Of a DNA stretch of 6,354 nt, positions 1 to 5,959 are shown piece by piece. Under the pieces are notes generated by a model. The model worked only from the letters and a program-made list of their open reading frames with translations, searched no databases and was not told the origin of the DNA. A program made the position numbers and the translations under genes. This DNA comes from Planctomycetota bacterium (GTDB lineage: Bacteria; Planctomycetota; UBA11346). The DNA is taken from positions 1 to 6,354 of the forward strand of contig JACDEC010000180.1 in NCBI GenBank assembly GCA_013816645.1, in the 5' to 3' direction. Each line of letters opens with the position of its first letter. Position 1 is the stretch's first letter.

Positions 1-207
1 GTCGAAATCGTGGCGGATGCAATCGATGGCCAGTCCGAACAGGCCGAGACCGGCGATGCCCATGACCAGCAGCGCGATCTGGAGCAGCATCACCAGCAGG
101 CAGGCGCCGCGGTACTGCCAGGCCAGCGCGAGCAGGCGGCGGATCACCGCCTGATTCGAGAGCGCGCCGGGCGCGCCGGGCGGAGCCGCCTCGGTCATCA
201 GCGCCAT
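1..207 (-). CDS. ABC transporter permease/ATPase half, N-terminus only (partial)
   Basis: This is the first 69 codons of a gene that continues beyond the left edge. Residues 1-20 are Ala/Pro-rich and probably cytosolic. They are followed by the basic segment VIRRLLALAWQYR (21-33) and one long hydrophobic stretch (about 35-61, including LLQIALLVMGIAGLGLFGLA) ending in IDCIRHDFD. A basic 'LLxLAWxYR' run leading into TM1 and then 'GLxIDxIR' is typical of the N-terminus of half-size ABC exporters with a fused membrane domain and ATPase. No ATPase motif lies in the window, so the call rests on TM1 resemblance. The start is ATG at 207; an in-frame ATG at 198 is an alternative, and neither has a clear Shine-Dalgarno. 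It is divergent from the glycosyltransferase gene. Another ABC exporter on the same strand enters at the right edge, so the two could be partners. Confidence 0.6.
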   Translation of the reverse strand, partial: MALMTEAAPPGAPGALSNQAVIRRLLALAWQYRGACLLVMLLQIALLVMGIAGLGLFGLAIDCIRHDFD

Positions 208-268
208 TCGATCACAGCGCAGCGCCTGGCAAGACCCCGCGCGCCGGGCGATTGCGCGGCGCCCGTGC

Positions 269-281
269 GGCGCTAAGCGCC
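269..281. repeat. 13-base inverted repeat in the ABC/glycosyltransferase divergent region
   Basis: GGCGCTAAGCGCC is a perfect dyad with 6-base arms around a single central A. It lies in the 131-base region between the divergent starts of the ABC gene (207) and the glycosyltransferase gene (339), where a shared operator would be expected. A second weaker dyad, CGGGCG (245-250) with CGCCCG (260-265), lies beside it. In DNA this GC-rich, short GC dyads arise by chance, so a regulatory role is only a possibility. I see no convincing -35/-10 pair in this region for either gene. Confidence 0.3.
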
Positions 282-338
282 CAGTTCCCGGCCCCTGCGC
301 ATTGAACGCGCCCGCGCTGCGCCACGCTGGGCCTCCGC

Positions 339-1256
339 ATGAGCGACCGCCCACTGCTGACGGTGCTGATCCCGACCTACAACGAGGAGCGCAACCTCCC
401 CGATTGCCTGGCCTCGGTGGCGTGGGTCGACGAGATCTTCGTCGTCGATTCCTTCAGCTCGGACCGCACCGTCGAGATCGCGCGCGCCGCCGGGGCGCGG
501 GTGGTCCAGCACCAGTACCTCAACTCCGCGAACCAGAAGAACTGGGCGATCCCCCAGTGCACCCACCGCTGGGTCATGGTGGTCGACGCCGACGAGCGCG
601 TCACCCCGGCGCTCGCCGACGAGATCCGCGCCGCGCTGGCGCATCCGGGTGGACCCGCGGCGGCGGCGTTCAGCATCCCGCGCGACAACTGGATCTTCGG
701 CCACCGCATCCGCCACGGCGGCTGGGGCTCGGACCGCCTGACCCGGCTGTTCGATCGCGAGCGGGCGCGCTACAAGGACCTCGAAGTCCACGCCGACATG
801 CAGGTCGACGGACCGGTCGCCCGGCTGGAACAGCCGCTCGAGCACTGGACCTACCGCACCTTCGACGACTACTTCGAGAAGTTCGGCCGCTACACCACCT
901 GGAGCGCGAACGACCTGTGGAAGCGCGGCACGCGCGCGCGCTGGTGGCACCTGCTGATCAAGCCGTGGTGGCGCTTCCTGCGCATGTACCTGCTCAAGCG
1001 CGGCATCCTCGACGGGGTGCCCGGGCTGATCCTGGCCGGGCTGTCGGCCTGCACACTGTTCGTGCGCTGGGGCAAGTTGTGGGCGATGGGCCGCGCCCAG
1101 GCCAGCGATGCCCGCTGGCCCGATGGCCGCCGCATCGTGCATGCCGGTGCGGCCATCCACGACGAGCGCGAGGTCATCGCCGGAGGCAAGCGCGGTCAAC
1201 TCGACGCGAAGCTCAGCGGGCCCGCGGGTTCACCGCCGACTCCGCCAGGGCCGTGA
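339..1256 (+). CDS. Family 2 glycosyltransferase, WaaE/KdtX-like (lipopolysaccharide core type)
   Basis: A 305-residue GT-A fold glycosyltransferase expected to move a sugar from a nucleotide-sugar donor onto an envelope glycan at the inner face of the cytoplasmic membrane. Visible motifs: LTVLIPTYNEERNL (7-20) at the N-terminus; DEIFVVDSFSSDRTVEIA (31-48), the nucleotide-binding strand and loop; QKNWAI (66-71), typical of the WaaE-like branch; and MVVDADERV (80-88) with the metal-binding DxD (D83, D85). A basic, tryptophan-rich and then hydrophobic segment (about 206-247) is the membrane-associated tail of this group. WaaE-like proteins are about 250-260 residues, so residues 253-305 are an extra, Pro/Gly/Ala-rich tail. 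The start is fixed by an in-frame stop at 303-305 and no other ATG; there is no clear Shine-Dalgarno. The last 44 bases overlap the opposing DUF892 gene. Donor and acceptor cannot be told; the WaaE likeness is by motif only. Confidence 0.88.
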   Translation: MSDRPLLTVLIPTYNEERNLPDCLASVAWVDEIFVVDSFSSDRTVEIARAAGARVVQHQYLNSANQKNWAIPQCTHRWVMVVDADERVTPALADEIRAALAHPGGPAAAAFSIPRDNWIFGHRIRHGGWGSDRLTRLFDRERARYKDLEVHADMQVDGPVARLEQPLEHWTYRTFDDYFEKFGRYTTWSANDLWKRGTRARWWHLLIKPWWRFLRMYLLKRGILDGVPGLILAGLSACTLFVRWGKLWAMGRAQASDARWPDGRRIVHAGAAIHDEREVIAGGKRGQLDAKLSGPAGSPPTPPGP

Positions 1257-1701
1257 GTTCGCGGTCCAGGCGCACGATCTCGTCGACGCACTGCTGGAGC
1301 AGGTCCGCGGCCTCGGGCTGACCGAGCTGACCGGCCCACGTCCGCGCGCTGCCGAACCAGGCGATGCCGTAGTGCGCGACCGCCTGGACGCTGGCGATCA
1401 GCGCCGCGTCGATCGCATCCGGATCGCCGGCGCACGCGGCGATCTCCTCGCATTCGGTCAATAGCCCGTCGGTCGCCGGACTCTCGTCGGTCCGTGTTTC
1501 GAGGTCGAGCAACTCGAAGCACGCCTCGAGGCGCCGCGTGCGTTCTTCGGATTGGGCGCTGCCGCGATCGAGCAGGGCCTTGAAATCTGGATTGGCGACG
1601 TTGACGGCGATTGCCGCCATGGTCTGGCCGCTACGCAGGTCGTACGCGCTCAGACACGACAAGGTCTGGGTGAACAGGTTATGCAGGGACTCGATGCGCA
1701 T
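1213..1701 (-). CDS. DUF892 / YciF-type ferritin-like protein, apparently lacking most di-iron ligands
   Basis: A 162-residue all-helical protein. It begins MRIESLHNLFTQTL, the usual opening of the DUF892 (YciE/YciF) family, and residues 98-127 (DAALIASVQAVAHYGIAWFG...QLG) and 141-162 (ending LTALAESAVNPRAR) align over their length with E. coli YciF as I recall it. Family members are four-helix, ferritin-like proteins linked to stress responses. The usual metal-ligand sites look altered: AEKQ is AYDLR (Glu to Asp21), the HLEET segment is GSAQS (47-51), EHYE is AHYG (109-112), and only Glu141 of the last DEE remains. A di-iron centre is therefore doubtful. The ATG at 1701 was chosen because homology starts there and GGAG sits about 7 bases upstream; the frame stays open much further upstream, but that stretch is antisense-frame noise inside the dehydrogenase gene. 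The 3' end overlaps the glycosyltransferase gene tail to tail. Confidence 0.85.
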   Translation of the reverse strand: MRIESLHNLFTQTLSCLSAYDLRSGQTMAAIAVNVANPDFKALLDRGSAQSEERTRRLEACFELLDLETRTDESPATDGLLTECEEIAACAGDPDAIDAALIASVQAVAHYGIAWFGSARTWAGQLGQPEAADLLQQCVDEIVRLDRELTALAESAVNPRAR

Positions 1702-1719
1702 GGCTGACTCCGGGGTGCT

Positions 1720-1736
1720 GGCGGGACGGGCCCGCC
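1720..1736. repeat. Short GC-rich hairpin between dehydrogenase and DUF892 genes
   Basis: GGCGGG (1720-1725) pairs with CCCGCC (1731-1736) over a 5-base loop. It lies in the 92-base gap between the dehydrogenase stop and the DUF892 start, inside the likely leader of DUF892. There is no following T-run on the minus strand, so it is not a classical intrinsic terminator. It may be chance. Confidence 0.25.
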
Positions 1737-1746
1737 GGGGGCCGCC

Positions 1747-1755
1747 ATTACACCA
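1747..1755 (-). promoter_or_regulatory. Possible extended -10 promoter for the DUF892 gene
   Basis: On the minus strand TGGTGTAAT matches an extended -10 (TGnTATAAT) with one mismatch in the hexamer. Transcription would begin near 1740, giving a leader of about 39 bases before the ATG at 1701. There is no good -35 hexamer 17 bases upstream, which extended -10 promoters may not need. If real, the DUF892 gene has its own promoter besides any read-through from the dehydrogenase gene. Confidence 0.3.
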
Positions 1756-1793
1756 TGTCGCCCAGCCATGATGGGACTGCGTTGCGCGCGCCC

Positions 1794-2648
1794 TCAACCG
1801 TGCGCTGCAGGCGCTCCGCTGGCCTGCGCACCCACCAGGCGGACCAGGCAGCTGAAATCCTGGTCGCCCCAGCCGGCCTCCATCCCCTGATCGTAGACCG
1901 CCTTGACCCGGCGCAGCGCCGGCAGGCCGGACTCGCCGACGGTTTCTAGGGCCAGGCGCAGGTCCTTGTCCATGTGCTTGAGCGAGAACTGCGGCGCGAA
2001 GTCCCCGGCGCGCAGCTTGGGTTCCTTGAGGTCGGACACGCCCGAACGCGAGGCGTTGAGCTTGAGCGCGGCGAAGAACATGTCGTCCGAGACGCCAGCG
2101 GCGCGCGCGAAGGACAGGCTTTCGGCCAACGCCGCGCCGACCAGGGCGATGTTGATGTTCATGGCCAGCTTGACCGAGGAGGCGTCGCCGATGGCGCCGG
2201 CATGGACGATCGCCTTGGACAGGCGCGCCAGCACCGGTCGGACCCGCTCGAGCACCGCGGCCTCTCCGCCGACGTAGTACACGGTCTCGCGCGCGATCGC
2301 GGCGAGCTTGCTGCCGGTGAACGGCGCGTCGAGGTAGGCGGCGCCGCGCCCAGCGACCCGCGCGGCGAAGCGCTTCGTCCACTCCGGCGAGATCGTGCTC
2401 GACTGGACCACCACCTGCCCAGCGCGCAGCACCGGTTCGATCTGCGCCAGCACCCCGTCGACCGCGGGGGGATCGGCGACCACGACGATGACAACATCGG
2501 CCTCGCGCGCGGCTTCCCTGGCGTCGGCGACGAAGCCCGGGATGGGTTTGGCCGATCGGTTCCACGGCGCGACCGCGATCCCGTCCGCGAGCAAGTTGCG
2601 CGCCCAGACTTCACCGATGATGCCCAGACCCAGGATGGCGACGCGCAT
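1794..2648 (-). CDS. NAD(P)-dependent beta-hydroxyacid dehydrogenase (3-hydroxyisobutyrate dehydrogenase / GLYR family)
   Basis: A 284-residue cytosolic oxidoreductase of full family length, with an N-terminal Rossmann domain and a C-terminal all-helical domain. It shows GLGIIG (7-12) for the dinucleotide, NRS (30-32) after the second strand, a form often tied to NADPH use, VVVADPPAV (55-63), DAPFTGSK (107-114) in place of the common DAPVSGG substrate loop, GAIGDASSVKLAMNIN (151-166) with the probable catalytic Lys160 and nearby Asn, and FSLKHMDKDL (221-230) in the C-terminal domain. The GSK in the substrate loop resembles glyoxylate/succinic semialdehyde reductases (GLYR type) more than valine-pathway enzymes, so a small-aldehyde reductase is likely; the substrate is not known. 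The ATG at 2648 begins the Rossmann strand and is preceded by a strong Shine-Dalgarno (GGAGG, 4 bases away), ruling out longer starts. It lies 85 bases downstream of the beta-helix gene and 92 bases upstream of the DUF892 gene. Confidence 0.92.
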   Translation of the reverse strand: MRVAILGLGIIGEVWARNLLADGIAVAPWNRSAKPIPGFVADAREAAREADVVIVVVADPPAVDGVLAQIEPVLRAGQVVVQSSTISPEWTKRFAARVAGRGAAYLDAPFTGSKLAAIARETVYYVGGEAAVLERVRPVLARLSKAIVHAGAIGDASSVKLAMNINIALVGAALAESLSFARAAGVSDDMFFAALKLNASRSGVSDLKEPKLRAGDFAPQFSLKHMDKDLRLALETVGESGLPALRRVKAVYDQGMEAGWGDQDFSCLVRLVGAQASGAPAAHG

Positions 2649-2665
2649 GTTTCCTCCGTCGCCCC

Positions 2666-2718
2666 ACGCTAGCAGCGTCGAGGGATCGACAAGCGCCCCC
2701 TGCACCGTCTCGAGACGG
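2666..2718. promoter_or_regulatory. Cluster of three inverted repeats upstream of the dehydrogenase gene
   Basis: Three dyads are packed into 53 bases just before the dehydrogenase Shine-Dalgarno: ACGCT-agc-AGCGT (2666-2678), GTCGA-ggga-TCGAC (2677-2690, sharing two bases with the first), and the perfect 14-base palindrome CCGTCTCGAGACGG (2705-2718). The palindrome could be a repressor operator, or as RNA a 5-base stem with a TCGA loop. No T-run follows on the minus strand, so a classical terminator for the beta-helix gene is unlikely. A weak -35-like TTGTCG (minus, 2690-2685) overlaps the second dyad, but no convincing -10 sits at the right distance. Regulation here is inferred. Confidence 0.35.
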
Positions 2719-2733
2719 ACGCCGGCGGGATGC

Positions 2734-4914
2734 TCAACGCAGCGGCGCTGCGCTCGTCGGACGGCCGGCGCTCCAGGGCGGACTTCCCGCTTCGAATGCT
2801 CCCGCATCCGCAGCCGGTCCAGCCGCATCGTCGCCGAGGTCTTGTTCGTAGGGCCATTGCTGGGAAGTCGGCAGGGTGCGCGCGCGATCGATCGCCGGAG
2901 AGCCCAGCTGGAGGGTGAAATCGGCGGCGGCGGCATCGCGCCATTGCGGATCGTTGGTCGAGCCGGTGGCGCCTTCCCAGAACAGGTTGTCGACCACCGT
3001 CGCCCGACCGAAACCTTCGCCGAGCGGATGGCATCCCGCAGCGCCCCACGGTCCCGTGATGTTGCCGATGATGGCCGTGCCGATGTTCTGGCCGACGGTG
3101 CCGGCGAAGGCCACCGCCGGTTCCCCCTGCTCGGGTGGAGCCACCGCGATGGTGTTGCGGTAGCAGAGGACGTCGCTGCGGCCGTCGCGGTCGCCTTGGA
3201 TGGCGATGCCCCAGGTCGCGTCCCAGATCAGGTTGTGGTCGATGGTCACCGATTTCGCCCAGTCGATGTAGATGCCGGCGGTCGCCGGCGCGCGCAGGCC
3301 GTGGATGCGGTTGTGGTCGATGCGCAGGAAGGCGGCGTCCTGCCCGGCGAGGTAGATGCCGCCGCCGTCGCGATCCTGCAGCATGCAGTCGCTGATGTCA
3401 TTGTGGTGCACGCGCGCCCGCGGCTGCTCGGGGTCGGAGTTGGCGAGGTTGCGCAGCAGGATGCCAGCCCGCGCGCAGCGCTCGATGGTGCACGAGGCGA
3501 TCTCGTGATCGAGGCTGATGCCAGCGCCGCCGGTGGAGATCGCCGCGCAGTCGGGCGATGCGTAGGCCATGCCCGTGACCTGGCAGTTCTCGGCCCGGCA
3601 TCCGCGGCCCAGCAGGGTGATGCCGTTGCCGGCGCTGTCGCGCAGCTCGCAGTCGCGGATGACGTGACCGGTGCCGCTGAGCACGATGCCGGTCCCCTGG
3701 CCCCACTGCAGATAGGGGTGGCCGCTGACGTCGGTGAAGTGATCGAGGTAGCGCGCGCGTACCCGCTCGACGATCACGCCGGTGCTCGCCGCCTCGTCGA
3801 CCGTCGTGCTGCGCCAGGGTCGGCGCGGCCAGCCGTTGTCGTCGTACGCCACCGCGTCGCCGCCGGCGGCCCGGTCTGTGGTGATGGAGCAGGCGAACAG
3901 ATCGATGCCCGCGATCACGATCCAGCTGCGTTCGTCGAGATCGAAGCCGTGGTCGCGCATCTTGATCTCGACGAGTTGGCCAGACGGGTCGGTGTCGCTC
4001 GGCGAGCGCAGGCGCAGTTCGCGGGTCCCGCGGTCGAGCGACCATTCGCCCGCGTGGTCGAGCAGCGCGGCGCCGAACAAGGCGTAGCGCGAACCCGGTT
4101 GATAAGGCCCCGACCCGGTGTCGCAGCGGGTGCGCACGGTCAGACGCTGATGGGTGTGCGCGACCACCGTGCCGACCTGCGGCCAGCTCCAACCGTTCGA
4201 AAGCGGCAGCACGCGGATACCGAGGCCGACGTACCAGTCGTCGGGGCGCAACGGCAGCGCTTCGTCCTCGAAGCTGATGTAGGTCCAGTTCTCGGCGCCG
4301 TCCCGGCGCCGGCCGGCGGCCTTGGTCACGGTGGCCATGCGCGGCTTGGCGAGATCGGCGCCGTAGTCGGGGAAGCGGGCAGCCTGGACCATGGTGCCGT
4401 CGACGAACACCTGATCCGCCTGGTTCATCGCCGAGGCGAACACGGTCGGCAGGATGGCGCGGAAGACCGCGCCATCGCGCGACCAACCGGTCACCGGTTC
4501 GGCGCCGCTGACGATCACCGCGGCCCCTTGCGCGGCCCGGAAGGTGATCGGCCGCCCGTCCTCGCCGGACATCGCTGGCCGCACGGTCTCGCGATAGGTG
4601 CCCGCGGCGACTTCGCAGATATCTCCGGCCTGCGCCGCCGTCGCGGCGCGCTGGATCGTGCGGAAGGGCCGCTCGAGCGTGCCGGGGCCGGCGTCGTCGC
4701 CGCCCAGCGCCACATGCCAGGTCCTGCCAGAAGCGCTCGCCGGCGCTGGCTCAGCCACGGGCGGGACCACGGGCTGGGTGACCGCGACGTCGGGGGGCGG
4801 GGTTGGCGGATGGACTGGTTCCCCGGTGGCCGAGGTGCTCGCGCGCGCCCGCAGGGTCAACGCCACGGCTACGGCGAAACCGGCGATCACCACGAACAGC
4901 GCCAGGCGTCTCAT
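2734..4914 (-). CDS. Exported right-handed parallel beta-helix protein (DUF1565/pectate-lyase-like fold), probable polysaccharide-acting enzyme
   Basis: A 726-residue exported protein. Residues 1-25 form a signal (Arg2-Arg3, hydrophobic 4-21, possible cleavage after Ala23-Arg-Ala25); without cleavage it would be a membrane anchor. A Pro-rich spacer (about 31-62) follows. The fold starts with WHVALGGDDAGPGTLERPF (66-84) and TIQRAATAAQAGD (86-98), GTYRETVRP (105-113) and PITFRA (122-127), the usual opening of bacterial beta-helix proteins with a DUF1565-like cap. QVFVDGTMVQAARFPD (168-183) matches a segment seen in related hydrolase- or lyase-like proteins. Beta-helix rungs run from about 377 to 600 (GTGIVLSG, GNGITLLG, GAGISLDH, GGGIYLAG, TAGIYIDW), spaced with Asn-rich turns such as DHNRIHGL and DHNLIWDA. 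The C-terminus has FTLQLGSPAIDRA and DAGAFE, common endings in this group. The likely role is binding or cutting envelope or environmental glycan; lyase, hydrolase (GH141-like) and epimerase cannot be separated. The Shine-Dalgarno at the ATG is weak. Confidence 0.85.
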   Translation of the reverse strand: MRRLALFVVIAGFAVAVALTLRARASTSATGEPVHPPTPPPDVAVTQPVVPPVAEPAPASASGRTWHVALGGDDAGPGTLERPFRTIQRAATAAQAGDICEVAAGTYRETVRPAMSGEDGRPITFRAAQGAAVIVSGAEPVTGWSRDGAVFRAILPTVFASAMNQADQVFVDGTMVQAARFPDYGADLAKPRMATVTKAAGRRRDGAENWTYISFEDEALPLRPDDWYVGLGIRVLPLSNGWSWPQVGTVVAHTHQRLTVRTRCDTGSGPYQPGSRYALFGAALLDHAGEWSLDRGTRELRLRSPSDTDPSGQLVEIKMRDHGFDLDERSWIVIAGIDLFACSITTDRAAGGDAVAYDDNGWPRRPWRSTTVDEAASTGVIVERVRARYLDHFTDVSGHPYLQWGQGTGIVLSGTGHVIRDCELRDSAGNGITLLGRGCRAENCQVTGMAYASPDCAAISTGGAGISLDHEIASCTIERCARAGILLRNLANSDPEQPRARVHHNDISDCMLQDRDGGGIYLAGQDAAFLRIDHNRIHGLRAPATAGIYIDWAKSVTIDHNLIWDATWGIAIQGDRDGRSDVLCYRNTIAVAPPEQGEPAVAFAGTVGQNIGTAIIGNITGPWGAAGCHPLGEGFGRATVVDNLFWEGATGSTNDPQWRDAAAADFTLQLGSPAIDRARTLPTSQQWPYEQDLGDDAAGPAADAGAFEAGSPPWSAGRPTSAAPLR

Positions 4915-5007
4915 GGGCGTCCAGGCTCAGTTGCAGGTTGCGCGCGCATCGTTGCCGCGCGAGCGCCGCTGCGTACAGATGTGGCGAACCATTTCACGGG
5001 AAGCTCC
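4915..5007. promoter_or_regulatory. Divergent intergenic region between beta-helix and lipoprotein genes
   Basis: These 93 bases separate the outward-facing starts of the beta-helix gene (4914, minus) and the lipoprotein gene (5008, plus), so promoters in both directions are expected. The best plus-strand candidate is TTGCCG (4952-4957), 16 bases, then TACAGA (4974-4979), matching only 4/6 and 3/6 of the sigma-70 consensus. A loose CGCGCG pair (4941-4946 and 4956-4961) lies inside it. I see no good minus-strand promoter. The assignment rests mainly on gene arrangement. Confidence 0.35.
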
Positions 5008-5724
5008 ATGCGCATCCTCGCCATAGCCCTGTCCGCGTCCATCCTGCTCGCCGGCTGCGGCGGCCCCGATGCCCGCCAGCAGGCCGCCACCCAATCCAGC
5101 CTTGCCGCGATCGCGTCCAAGACCCGCACCGTGCCGGCTCCAGCGAGCTACCAGCCCCTGCCTTGGAAGGCTGGGCAGTGGGTGCTGATGAAGCACACCT
5201 ATCCCAAGCGCAATGAGATCGCCATCCACCGCCTCAGCCTGCTCCGCGACGACAGCGGCGGCTGCGTCACCGAGTCGGACATCCAGGACTACCGCCACCA
5301 CACCGTGATCCAGCACCACTGGTCGCGGCGTCCGATGCATGGCGACGAAGCCATCGACCTGCTGGTCAAGGTGGTGACGCGCAACGACGACGACGCGCCC
5401 GTGGTCCAGGACTTCAGCTCGGGCCCGATGGCCGCGGTCAAGGGCATGATGAAGGGCATGGTCAGCGACATCATGGCCCAATTGCAGCCGCCGGGTTCCC
5501 TGGACAGCGCGCCGCGCGAGGAGGTCACGGTGCACGGCGGGACCTTCGCCGGTACGGCGCGGATCGAGGCCACGGTGCGGTTGTTCGGCGAGACCCACGA
5601 GTTCACCTCGTGGTACCACCCCGCGATCCCGCTCAACGGCGGCGTCAAGTCGCTGTCCAAGGACGGCGAGGTCGAAACCGAGCTCCTCGACTACGCGCTC
5701 GAGGGCGCGGTCTCCAAGCTCTGA
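5008..5724 (+). CDS. Putative outer-membrane lipoprotein of unknown function
   Basis: A 238-residue lipoprotein. The signal is MRILAIALSASILLAGC with lipobox L-A-G-C and lipidated Cys17. Gly18 and Gly19 follow rather than Asp at +2, which under the Lol sorting rule favours the outer membrane. The mature part is mixed alpha/beta with no motif I can assign to a named family: YQPLPWKAGQWVLMKHTY (48-65) looks like a first strand pair, a Met-rich segment at 139-159 (six Met, GMMKGM at 146-151) may form an amphipathic helix, and the end, from WYHPAIPLNGGVKS to ELLDYALEGA, resembles the closing strands of lipoproteins that handle hydrophobic ligands. That likeness is loose. The ATG at 5008 begins the signal peptide and has a partial Shine-Dalgarno (GGGAAG). 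The frame is open for 2.6 kb further upstream, but that part is antisense to the beta-helix gene and lacks any start of its own with support. The CDGSH gene follows after 34 bases, suggesting co-transcription. Confidence 0.82.
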   Translation: MRILAIALSASILLAGCGGPDARQQAATQSSLAAIASKTRTVPAPASYQPLPWKAGQWVLMKHTYPKRNEIAIHRLSLLRDDSGGCVTESDIQDYRHHTVIQHHWSRRPMHGDEAIDLLVKVVTRNDDDAPVVQDFSSGPMAAVKGMMKGMVSDIMAQLQPPGSLDSAPREEVTVHGGTFAGTARIEATVRLFGETHEFTSWYHPAIPLNGGVKSLSKDGEVETELLDYALEGAVSKL

Positions 5725-5758
5725 TCACCTCGAAAACCCCGGTACCCGGAGAACCACC

Positions 5759-5950
5759 ATGGCCCGTCTCGTCCACAGCGATGCCAGCGGACCCGTCGAA
5801 GTGAAGGTCGGCGCCGAGAGCAAATGGATCTGCATGTGCGGCCTCTCGAAGAAGAAGCCCTTCTGCGATGGCAGCCACAAGGCCTGCAGCGGCGAGGAAG
5901 CCGGCAAGCTCTACCGCTACGTCGACGGCAAGCGGGTCGAGACCACCTGA
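5759..5950 (+). CDS. Small CDGSH iron-sulfur domain protein
   Basis: A 63-residue protein that is essentially one CDGSH domain. CMCGLSKKKPFCDGSH (25-40) fits the family pattern exactly, giving Cys25, Cys27, Cys36 and His40 as the three-Cys, one-His ligands of a [2Fe-2S] cluster. The lead-in, from ARLVHS through EVKVG to KWIC (residues 2-25), and the tail LYRYVDGKRVETT are typical of single-domain bacterial versions (mitoNEET relatives). No signal peptide is present, so it is cytosolic; electron or cluster transfer is the family role, and the partner is unknown. GGAG lies 7 bases before the ATG, a good Shine-Dalgarno. It follows the lipoprotein gene by 34 bases and probably shares its transcript. 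Its stop is only 9 bases from the stop of the opposing ABC gene, leaving no room for a terminator between them. Confidence 0.93.
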   Translation: MARLVHSDASGPVEVKVGAESKWICMCGLSKKKPFCDGSHKACSGEEAGKLYRYVDGKRVETT

Positions 5951-5959
5951 GCACGGCGC

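Noticed and set aside
10..276. Plus-strand 88-codon open frame at the left edge
   Set aside because: It is antisense to the ABC transporter N-terminus, Gln/Arg-rich, with no domain or ribosome site.
273..1199. Minus-strand 308-codon open frame across the glycosyltransferase gene
   Set aside because: It is the antisense shadow of a clear GT2 gene, with no recognisable fold and biased Ala/Val/Arg/Asp composition.
1702..2565. Minus-strand extension of the DUF892 frame to a 450-residue protein
   Set aside because: The extra part overlaps the dehydrogenase gene in another frame and has Arg/Gly-rich, domain-free sequence. DUF892 homology and a Shine-Dalgarno both point to the ATG at 1701.
2649..2936. 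Longer dehydrogenase start upstream of 2648
   Set aside because: It would add residues before the Rossmann strand and run into the beta-helix gene; the GGAGG site sits right at the ATG at 2648.
2395..5007. Plus-strand frame open for over 870 codons upstream of the lipoprotein start
   Set aside because: It lies antisense to the well-supported dehydrogenase and beta-helix genes, is rich in Arg/Ala/Gly/Asp as expected from GC-rich antisense frames, and shows no domain. Only the part from 5008 is real, where a signal peptide and lipobox begin.
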